Assembly: GCA_949316235.1 (NCBI GenBank) | Contig: OX438741.1 | Span: forward strand, 23,774,324 to 23,838,323 | Source of the DNA: Oegoconia quadripuncta | Taxonomy: Eukaryota > Arthropoda > Insecta > Lepidoptera > Autostichidae | Direction of reading: 5' to 3' | Length of the DNA stretch: 64,000 nucleotides | Part shown: positions 13,201-25,200 of the stretch, piece after piece | Position numbering within the stretch: the first letter of the stretch is position 1 | Layout of the letters: the number at the start of each line of letters is the position of its first letter | Translations under genes and position numbers: made by a program | The notes under the pieces: generated by a model | What the model saw: only the letters and a program-made list of their open reading frames with translations | Database searches by the model: none | What the model was told of the DNA's origin: nothing

Positions 13201-16200
13201 TATTTGTCATACAGTTTCTACATATTTATGTTTATATATAACATTGAAAAGTATAAAAAAAGACGACCTGTTTGGTGTAGTGGTTAGAAACTCTGACCAC
13301 TATAACAAATGGTCGTGGGTTCGAATCCCGCTAGGGACATATGTTTGTGTGATGAATACGGACATGTGTACCCGAGTTATGGATGTTTTTATTTATAATA
13401 AGTATTTATTTACAAAACAAATGTATTTTTGTGTATCCACAACACAAGCCTATAGTTGCTTACTGTGGAACTAGATGGGGCTTTTTTTTTATGCACGACG
13501 GTAATCCTAATGGACTTGACCGCATCACACCTGATGTTAAGTGAAGATGAGGTCGAAGGTGGAAGCGTACTGACCCGGAAACCCCAACACATTTGTGGGA
13601 CTGGCTATCTTATCTCTGACAACCGGAACACAACAATGCTATTAACATTGCTGCTTGGCGGCAGATTTAGATAAGATGGTGGTAGCTAGCCAGGCGGACA
13701 TTTTAAAATGCCCTACCACCAACCAAACCGAGTACTTAAACATGTACCCCGCTGGGGATCGAACCCGCGACCTCCTAATCGTAAACCCAATGTTGTTTAC
13801 ATTGAGCCACGGAGGCCACCTATCCAGGAGTTACCTTAAAAACGATTTCATTTCTGTTAAACCCACATTTCATTATCTTTATAGACCTTACTCACTTACG
13901 TCTTAGATTCTTCCCACTTGTTCTCTAAATAGTTATCGATTCGTCAACCTATTTTTCGGTGAAATTTTTTAGTTAATTGTACCTGAATAAGTAGTTTGCT
14001 TCTTTTGACTTTGTTCCTCTTTCATTTTTCTCACGTACATGTCGAGAAAATGGCGATCGTGTGTATCTTCAAAAGTAGCCATCACTTCATCAATCATTTT
14101 CTAAAAACCAAATTAAATATCACATGACATGATCTGACAACTCATGATCAATATTCACTGCTCGACAAGTCTCACCGAGGATGCGATGTGCAAGTATTCA
14201 TAAGAGGACAGACAACAAACAAACTAAAAATGACGCACTTCCGATCTGGGATGCAGTATTTCTTAGATTAATATCTATCTATCTTTATAGTTAATTTGTT
14301 TTTATTTATAATTCTTGAGTGGAGAAGTAGAGGTGGAGACCATGCACCAGGAAAGCGCGCAGCCAACGCTGCGCGCTGAAGTTCAACAACTTCCGCCATA
14401 AGATGGACGGTTCGCGGGAAGTTGTTGGATGCAGAAACATTTACCGACTCGTACGTAATCGAACCAACTAAGGGACTTTGCACCAAAAAACATTTGTATA
14501 TGTACGCAGATTTTCATTTGCGGTCACCATAGAGTACTATATTAATTCTGTGTACAATAAACTGCAAATAAATGACCATAGGAAATTCACGATATCTACT
14601 AAGGTTTTAACTTGTATCTATTGTTATATTTGAGTTGCAATCCACCGTAACTTAATTTTGAAAATATTGTAACGGAGTCTAAGTGTCTCCGACTATATTA
14701 GGCTAACATGTATTCTTTCTCATATTTTAACACAATCAAAAGCTGTTAGTTAGTCTATTACCTAAAATTAGCTCTAACACACTTTAGAAAACGACGCGAC
14801 ATAACGTTAATAAAAACAAACTATGAATATTCAGGAGATTAACAGTAACGGAAACCTCATGGTATACTTTAACAGTTATTTAAATACAGTTTGCCCTCAT
14901 TAATCTCTTTAAACAAAGTTGCTGAGATAGAGCCCCCTCCAATGATATGAAAATTAATGTATCTTAGGAGTGTATGTAATAGATAAATAAATATCTTTGT
15001 ACATACACACAGCGTCATCTAGTTCCACATTAAGCAACTAGGCTTGCATTATGGATACCGGATTTGATAAACTGCACAAATACACTTTTTTTATATAAAT
15101 AAATACACATATAAATGAAAAACATCCATAACTCGGGAACACATGTCTGTATTCATCATACAAACAAATGCCCCTAGCGGGATTCGAACCCGCGACCTTT
15201 TGGTATAGCAGTCAATGACCTAGACATAAAGACAATGACCTATCAATAATTTTCAGTGGGTGTAGAACCTACCGTAAAGAAATCTAATAGATATTGGTTT
15301 CCTTTGGTCAGCCCGTTATAACCACACCAATTTGGGAAGAAGTCCTTTAACCAGGGCGTGAGCGACAATGCCCCTCCGAAGTCGTCCGAGTTCCTTTGGA
15401 ACATTAGGGCTCCCCGGGCAAGCTCCCACAGCACGTGGAAGTCTTCCCTTGGCAGGGTCATCCTTGCGAACACGTGGCACATGCCGTTGATGAAAGGTGT
15501 AGCGAAGTAATGCGGCATGTATAAAAACTCGCCGTTGACGAGTTCCTGGGGAAAAGGTAATAGAGATATAGTTTTGACAGGTTCCATTTTGCAATGGCCG
15601 ACATCCCTAAACAGTGAAGGGGTTGGAGTTATTCTATTCATTTATCATATTTTGTACAAATTAAATAAGATACACGTATGGTATGATTAAACTTTCATTA
15701 TCTTTTTACATATAAAAAGCAATATTCACAATCACAGAGGGACAAAAATGTTGGGTACGCAAAACTTTGGCCCGTAATTTAGAATGTTGTTCAAGCGTAG
15801 ATCTGAGCTGGAGCATACTTAGAAAGAGATGCCGCTATACAAGTTATATAAAGCTATTCTTTTTTAACTGTCCTCAAGCGGAGATCTCTGCTTGAGTAAC
15901 ATTTTGAAATACGGGCCTTAGACTTTAAACATACCTACTCGTAGTTATACTCGTATTTGTTTATCCACTATCTGGTAGTATTTTAATTTAAAGCACGTCA
16001 AAGAATACTACTTATAATAATACGTACGTAAGTAAGTAATGTAATAGTCCGGTATGCAAACAACTTTTCCGAGAATCTTCAAGTTCCCTAATTTTTTGCA
16101 CTTGGACAGAGCACCTATCAGTGATAAAACAAAACTGATTGCAAACAAATCGGTAGCTTGCTTTAGGTATAGTGTTATAAAACTTATAATACGAGTATTC

Positions 16201-19200
16201 TATTAAAATTACCACAATGAACTTCATTGTGTCGCAAGATAGGTACTCGGAACTCCTGTAACTATTTTCTTATAAATTATCAATGACTTTTTTTATAATT
16301 TTTTAATAAATTGCGCGGGAAAACATCATTTTTGATAAATTTTTAGACAATATTCTCCAAATAGGTTCAGGAAGATTTTTTGGAGCTCCGCATCAGTGTC
16401 GCTTCAGTTCAGCAATAGCGTACCCAAAGCTTTTTGTTTTGAATTAACTATAATCTGTAATGCACGCTGATACCTTTTCAGCTGGGTATTTGGGCCCGCT
16501 GAGTCTCATATCGATCATCTCCTTGATTTCGTTTTCGACGACGTCCTCCAATGTTTCATCTCGCCTGCCGAATCCGAAATCTCTGAAGTACCGCAGCGAA
16601 AACCGCCGTTGGACATGCCAGAAATATCCGTCCGTGAAGAATATACCTGAAATCATATGTGTGTAGTGGATAGTGAACCTATCAGCGAAACCAACTGTTG
16701 CGGGTTCGAATCCCGCGAGGGGTAAATGCGTCTAATAAATACGAACATTTATTTACAAGTCATGGATGTTTATATTAAATTTATATATGTATTATCTGTT
16801 ATCTAGTATTCATAGTACAAGCTTTGCTTAGTTTGGGACTAGATGATTGGTGTAAGTATCCGAAATATTTATATTTATTAAAAACGACTTCCAACTCGTT
16901 CGTACGAAAAATATACAAAAAACTAACCCTTATGGTCTCGCTTCAGTGTCAGTTTGACAGGCCACTTTTTTATGCACAATAACGCATTAGTGCGAGGCCA
17001 TAGGAACTATTAGTTAATCTGTGGCCGTAGGTCGAAGCGCACTCACCCGGAAACCCCAATTTAATTGGGGAACCAGTTATCTTATCTTAAACAGTCGGAA
17101 CAGAAGAATGCTATCTAATATTACCGCTTTAAAAATGCCTTCAACAAACTGAAACACATTATGACATTTGTCTCGCATCATTGCTTCATATTCATATATG
17201 CAAATATAAATATATTATATGAATAACTTTACATCCCTACTGCTGGGGTACAGGTTTCTCTCACTATAGGAGAGCATATGGACAATATATCACCCCGGAG
17301 CCCAGTACAAATTGATGGATTTGTGTTAGACTGGGTGTCTTCAGCCATCTTGTAGACTACCTTCCATTGACATTAACAACCGAGACCTAACGTGCCCTCC
17401 AAAGCACGGCATGAAAAGACACTAGTGGTCACCCATTTAAGGCCTGATGGCGCCAAATGCATAAAGTCGCTAATTAATAACAATAGCGATTACGACTGCT
17501 GCGCCACACGAGTACACTCGTGAAAATTTGCAAGTTCGAGCGATAACCAAAGTTCATTGTTAATCAGATTGTTTTAATTACGACAAATTGCTCGACCTCT
17601 ATTTATGTTTAATTTAAGACGTTAAATATATTTCGGTGAGGATTCGATTGATTCGTCCGTTCTGAATCGCCACGCTGCTGCCGGCAGAGGCGGGATAATG
17701 GTCGTAATTTACAAGCACAGCACGAATAAAGCTATTGCAGGGGCCCTTTGTAGGTGTTGGATTGGGAAGAGAAGAAGGCTTGGTCCTATAGTCTGCCGAA
17801 AATCACATGACGCTTTTATATAAAGTTACTTTTAATTAATCGTTGTTACCAAAAGGTATGCATGTAGGTATTCATGATAACAAACGACTGTCCCAAAGAA
17901 ACAATTTTTTTTATTAAATAATTTTAAAATATGTATTAATAAATAATAAGCGTTTATGATAACAAAAACTTTTTCCAAAGAAACAATTTTTATTAGCTGT
18001 TCACGCCTGTGAATATAGATTTTCACCATAGCGTAGGTGGGTACGTAGTAAAGCGGAGCGGCACCGCGGGTCGGTAAAGAAAGTTGTTTCTTTGGGATAG
18101 TTGTTTATAATCATGAGTACATATACATAGCCTTTGGTATCAACGACTCATTGAAATTAACCCTATAGGTACTTATAGTTTCTTTTTACAATAAAACACG
18201 AAGATATTATAGGTAGTTAAGGTGATTCGTGTAATTCTTGTTTACGCCACTTTTGATTACGAACAACTTTCCACTAGGAACCATAGCCGAATTCAGCCGA
18301 AAATTGTTGGACTTCCATTCTGAAGATGGTTTTAGAATGGTTTACTTTGTATAGGTTATGGTTTTGATGGAATCCAAATGGTTCCTTGGGAAAAGTTGTT
18401 CGTAATCAAGAATGGTGTCACCAGTTAAAAGGAATTACACGAATTCATATTCACCCTATACTCGTATAGGTCGTACTCGTACCTCGGAAGATATCAAAAT
18501 TCATTTAAATCAAAAAGAAATACGCGAAACATTATTGTACGTAATAGTACATTGTTATCCTAGGGGTGAAAGTAACTTATTATAGTATATATAAATAAGT
18601 CTTTAACCCGAGGTAAACATTGTGCTTTTCATTACGAATACAAAGAAAGTAAAAATAAAATTAATACAAATCTCTGCTATACGGAAGTATAAACAAAACA
18701 CTACAACTCGAAAAAACAAATGAAGATCGGATTGCCGCTTTCCCGCCTATTTTGTTTTTTTTTCTGTGGCCGACCAGCTATTCACCATTATTTTTCATTG
18801 TCATCATTGAGAAAATGGTAAATATTTTGCCCAAGTCTATGTTATTTTAAAGAAATAGTTGAAACTAAATTATAATAAAGTCATTAAAAAATATATATTC
18901 TTTAATTTAATAATTAAATTTATGTTATTTAAAGTTTATATCGCGCTGTAATGGAGTCCCTGTAGAGAAAGTTGGAACATGGTTCAATAGGAAAATAGAA
19001 CTAGTATGTTTTTTAATTTGACAGAAGTCTTTTTGGTGGGATCTCAGAGAATGTTGCATTTTTATTTCTTATAATTTGTACATTCTGTGTTTTAAACTTA
19101 GTAAAGGCAGAATATTGTGTAGCAAAAGTCAGTTGGTGTACAACTGAGGGGAAGTGTAAGTTAAAGTGCGTGACAAAGCTTTCGGGTTCCCACAAAAAGC

Positions 19201-22200
19201 CGCCAAAATCTCTCTTAAAGCATTCTGTCACTTTACTAAAGAATGACTTGACCGTAACTGTGTGAATCTGTATACGCTAAGTACACGACGAGTGACTTGT
19301 TTTGACTGAGATTGACTTCACAAAACTGAAGAAATAAGTGAAATAATAAATATCTGTATGGGCTTAGATCCCTTTGCCTTATCCGAGAGGAGTGAATTGA
19401 AACTATTTGACAGCTGTAGGTATGAGTAATGAAAAATACATTACGACCTAAATGTATCTTTACTCATTTCGTTGAGAAACAATTGAAAAATGACAGGCAA
19501 AAGTCTTTAATTTTACTTCAATTTCCAGAATGTCAACTTGGCATTAATATTAGCCAGCATGGGCGCATGACTTCACGCGATATTATCACACGTTATATCG
19601 CGCGCATATGTCAAAATGTGGCAGCATTGCTGGTACCTACAAAGAATAGTACAGTCGACAGGGCAACACGCCTAACAGCCGGTAAAAGCTGAGCTCCGGT
19701 ATACAGGGTGGAAAGTTTCAATGGGGCAGCCAAGGGAGGTACCTTAATCGTTGCAGCTACAAGAAATTGGTCTTAGGAGACTATCCATAATTTTTCAAAA
19801 AAATTTCATTCCCATTCACAGATTTTCAAAAAAATGTACGGTTAGCAAGAAAATTACCATTTTTCACAAAAAAAATTTTTGATACTAATCGATCCTGTTC
19901 CGTATGCTGATCAAAAAGTTCTATGGGACCCACTGAGGTTTCAGTACTAGAAAAGTCAGAAATCAAAAAAAACTTTTTTCATACATTTAATGTACTTAGA
20001 TTTTTTTGTCAGGCCATAACAAGAGGTAACTTTTTGTTGTAGCTACAAAAATGATGAATGAAAGAAGATGCATATGCAATCAAACAATAAAATTATTTGA
20101 AAAATAATAATTATTTTTATTAATAACTTTATGATATAAGGTGCTCAAAATGTTCTCCATTTTGATTAATGCATAAATGTATTCGTTTTCGTACTGACCG
20201 CGTGGCGGCCAATAATTTATTTGGATGAATTCCGTACAAAATTGTACAGAGCGAGTTTTTTAATTCTTCGACACTGTCATATTTCTTTTTATAAATTTCA
20301 TTTTTTAAATAGCCCACAGGAAGAAATCAAGCGGCGTTAAGTCCGGACTACGCGCTGGCCAAGAAACAGGGCCATGAGTCCCAATCCACTGCTCACCAAA
20401 TTGTCTATTCAAAGAACAACGAGTGTTTCGGCTGTTGTGTGCAGGAGCACCATCTTGTTGAAAATAAACTCTTCGTGATTCTGATAATGGTAGATTATCA
20501 ATAATGTTTGATACATTTTCTAATATTATATTATTGTAAGTGTCGGAATTTAAGTTGCCCTCATAAAATTCCACCATTACTACTTCGTTTCCCTTTAAAC
20601 CACACCAACAATTAAAAGAAAATCGAATTTGATTATGGGTTTCCCAAAGTCTGAGAGGATTTTCTTGGCTCCAATAATGATTATTTCGCCGGTTGTACAT
20701 ACCGTTGTTTGAAAAATTCGTTTCATCAGACCATAATATGTAATCAAGGAATCTCTACTTATTTTCCCATTTAACCATCTGCAGAAAGCTAGTCTACGAG
20801 CGGCATCCCCTGTATGTAAAGCTTGAACTAGTCGCCCATGTCGAAAACATTTATATCCATATTTCTTCCATACTTTCAATACCAGGGTATGCGAGACATC
20901 AACTTCTTTAGCGACGACTCTTGAAGATGTTTCGGGAAACGCTTCGACTAATGTTAAAATGGAAATTTCCAAATTTTCGTCTAAAACAAATGGTTGACGT
21001 ACAGATTTCTTCTTAAAAGAACCACCTTCGGCTAAGTTTCTTATAAGGTTTATAATAACCTTTCTGGTTGGTACATGTCGATTTGGATATCTCCTCCTGT
21101 ACCATTGCAACGCAGCAAATGAATTTTTATTATTTACAAAATAAGCTTCCAGCAAGTCTAAACGTTCAGAATTTGAGCTCATTTTTGCAAAAAATAATAA
21201 CTAAAAGCACCTACTCGCAAAAGCACACCACACGCAATCAGATTTTGACATAAGCAACAAAAGAAAGTACGCATTATAAAAAGAAAACAAAGTTCGAAAT
21301 TTAAAGCTTATTTGAATTTGAATTAGGTAGGTAAGTAAATCTTTTTTCAGAAAACTATCGAGGTTACGTAAGTTCCAAGTGAAACAAAATTAATTGACTG
21401 CATATGTATGGGAAAAGTTTTTTTTGATTTCTAACTTTTCTAGTACTGAAACTTCAGTTGGTCTCATGGAACTTTTTGATCAGCATACGAAACAGGATCG
21501 ATTAGCATCAAACAATTTTTTTGTGAGAAATGGTAATTTTCTTGCTAACCGTACATTTTTTTGAAAAATTATAGATAGTCTCCTAAGACCAATTTCTTGT
21601 AGCTGCAACGATTAAGGTACCTCCCTTGGCTGCCCCATTGAAACTTTCCACTCTGTATAGTCCAGTAAGGATACACTTTTAACTTCCTATAATTTTAAAC
21701 GTCGTGATTTTTTGCACATGGATAGAGTACCTGTCAGTGATAGAATAAAAAAAATCTAAGAAATTAGTAGCTTGCTTTAGATATAATACTTTCTTTATAT
21801 TTAGTGATAAAACTATATGATTAGAATTTCACTGCGTCGGAAAATGTATTTAGAACCCCTGTAACTATTTTCAAAAAAATCAACCAATTACTACTTTACA
21901 TTTATGAAAAATTTCACCGAGGGCAAATATTACGACTCACTAAACTATTTTTAGAAAATATAAAGAAGCAAATTGATATTTTTTTAGCAAAATTTAGAAC
22001 ATCTTAGCATTAGGCAATGAAATTCACATTTGTAACTTTAATTTAATATTGTAGGTTTTATAACTAAATACCTATACTATATCTAAAGCAAGCTACGGAA
22101 TTGTTAGAAAACATTTTTATTTGATTACTGATGTGTACTCCATCCTTCTACAAAAAATCAGGAACTTTAAAATTATAGGAAGTTACACCACAAAAATTGC

Positions 22201-25200
22201 GTATTTTTACTGGACTAATATGGTAGCGAGCTCATACATAACGAATGTTGTTAATCTCCAAGCTGGCTGGTAACATTTTATCATATATGCGTTATTTTTA
22301 AAATAACACTGGGATTAATGTGTCAGATAACCTCATAATATGTATGTAAACCATTCCATCATTGTTTATAGCCAGCCTTGCTTTATCAAAACTTTGGTTC
22401 TACTTAATAAATTATTTTGAGAACGAGCAAAGTGACAGAACAACAAGTTTAAAGAAAGAATTATCAGTTAATATTGGAGACGAGGTTTGGTTGGGTAAAG
22501 AAAAATGCTATCCATACCATACCATAGAATCCGGACGGGCTCCAATAATATCATAATCATAGTCATTATGTAATTACAAAAAAAATGCAACAAATAAATT
22601 AATTAATACGAAAATAAGTGTAAAAGGCCCGCGAGATAAGCTAGGGTCAAGCCTCACTGCTGAGCACCCGGCCCGCAAGGACCGAAAGTTTCGAACCCGA
22701 AAGCAAGAAAGACGTATTCGGCCATCACAAAGACTTTGACCCCCACGCCCCCCTCTTGGATCCGCCACTGTTACCAGTAGACATAAGTATCTGTTTAAGT
22801 GATGCATTAGAATAGGTAGGTTAATAAGCTGTAGGCACCTACCCACATCTCTCGGATACATCTCACGAAAAAATATCCACACACCATTGTGAAAACAAAT
22901 AGTTGATCATACATTTGCTTGTAAATATTAGCATGACACTGGCCCCAAATTTACCTACGCTACGTGCCTCTCTGACCAAGACCTTCGTAAATGACTATTG
23001 CCCGAAAGCAACTTTGTCTCTCGTCATCTAATTATAAATGCGAAAGTTTCCATGTTTGTTTGTTGCTCAATCACGGCGAAAGGGATAAACGGATTCGGAT
23101 GAAATTTGGTATGTAGGTAGAATATACCTGGATTAAGACATAGGATACTTTTTATCCCGATAAAGTGAGCAGTTCCCGCGGGATAAACAAATAAAACATA
23201 TCCACGATTAAGCCACGCAGGCGAAGCCGCGGGCGGAAAGCTAGTACGATTATAAGTGAAAACATAACCGCCTCAGTGGGTAAATGTTAACAATATAAGG
23301 TTTACGAAAACGGAGGTCGCGGGTTCTATTCTCGGCGGGGCACATACATGGTTTAGTTCACGTTTAGTTCGTGGTGGGACAATTTTAAAAATGTCCGCCT
23401 AGCTAGTTGTCAGTATCTGATCTAAGTATGCCGCCAAGCAGTGTTGATAGCATTGTTGTGTTCCAGTATTAGGGATAAGATATCGAGCCAATCCCACAAA
23501 TAAGTAGGGGGTTACGGGTGAACCCGCTTCGACCTTCGGCCTCAGCTTCACTTAACATCAGATGTGATTGAGGTCAAATGTTAGTCCATTTTGGATGAAA
23601 AAACCTAAATTTATAGAACCAGGAAAGTTAAAAAGAAAAAGAAGAATTAACCATAGACGTATGAATATTAACATAGCGCAGATTAATTCATTTTATTTTA
23701 TTTTATTTTGTTTTCTTGGGAAAACCAACAGCTGTTTTACAAATTATCACTTAAACTAAGAAACTGAAAGACAATTAGAGGTTTCCACTGAATTTCCGTA
23801 TAAAAAGTAGAGCTATGTTTAGGCTTTGACGGAATGTCTAAAATTAGGAAATCTCTAGAAATGGGTTCCATTTTTTAATGCTTTTTGATTTGGAAACAAG
23901 CAATCTCGTAATTGACATAAGCCGCATGGGAGTACCTACCTACGCGTCGATTGGCATGCATATTATTGTGTCAGCTACTATTTATATGTAAGGATTTCTC
24001 AATTGGTGCAATAATTTCATTATAAACTATAAATATTATGTGCGGAATTCTTCCTAACTAGCAGGTATAGTCTGAAAGAGATCACTTTTAGTGATAAGTT
24101 ATCCTTGTGTTATGTTTGTTATTGTTGTGCAATAAGGAATATTTTGTTTGTTCCTTTAATGTTTAGACGTTCAATGGATGGTTCCCACCTCGATAACCAA
24201 TTGCCCCATAACCTAGCAACTTAGTACGCTAATTAGTTATTGATTGCATTGTTTGTTATACATTTACGAAGCAAAGATTGTATAAAGGATTATTATGTTT
24301 ACGGAAATGTGATTAGAATCATACTATTACAACAGACTACGAATAATCACATGCAAATCGTTAGGAGATGGAATGTGGGCTGAAAGGAAAGTTGATCCTC
24401 TATCTTATTTACTACTTAGGTATACGGCAAAATTTAACTGTTTTGTAGCTTGGATAAATGTAAAAGATTGGACGTTTATTTGTTTGTTGCTCAATTACGG
24501 CGAAAAGAATGAACAGATTTGGATGAAATTTTGCACACAAGTAGATTATATAAAATAGAACATAGGATACATTTTACCCAACTATGGCGAATCCAATAAT
24601 GGGGTTGCCACTTACAGCCTAAACGAGTGAGCCGATTTGAACAAATAAGGTGTCGTTATACAAATATAGTTTATTTTGCACCAATAGAGACTTTAAAAGT
24701 TTTACAATTATGACGTGTAATTTTATATTAAAAGGTATAGTTAGTTTTGTATATATACAATGTGTCCCGGAGAGAAGTGACCAGCGGGCGTAGTTTGAAA
24801 ATTTATACAAAATTATCGATAAATCATTTAAATTTAGAGACCTAACTGCTTTTGTTTTTTAAAAATTGTTAAACCTTTTTTTTTAATAGACATGTCTGAC
24901 CTTCTGCACTATTTTAGTCATAATTTCTTTGTTTTTACGTCTTTCCCAATTCTTTTTTTTTTAATTCAGTGCTGTTATTATTATTCATCAAATTAAGTTA
25001 TGAAAATTATCCCAAAACAAATAAATAATTTATTAAATAAGAAATAAACTTAAAATTCGACCAACAAAACTGTATTTCTTTAAGTTTAAAAATAAAAAAA
25101 CGAAAAATGTCCCTATAACATCATGTTTTTTTTTAATTATTATGATACTACATGATATTCTCTAAAATATCCTCGAACAATGTTTTTAGTTATTTCAAAT

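Larger units (their letters stand above)
7598..13261. other. P450 intron 5, bulk
   Basis: AT-rich with no exon found on either strand. It holds an imperfect hairpin around 7625-7690 (GAAAACATGGC and its complement), a diverged SINE B2 piece (about 11685-11845, minus strand) and a local duplication (11866-11975 and 12280-12365). The rest shows nothing I can name. Confidence 0.5.

Noticed and set aside
13275..13345. Possible tRNA gene (A and B box, cloverleaf-like)
   Set aside because: The same sequence recurs at 47741 and 15005 with a long common non-tRNA body, so these are SINE heads and not functional tRNA genes. The same holds for the heads of SINE families A and C.
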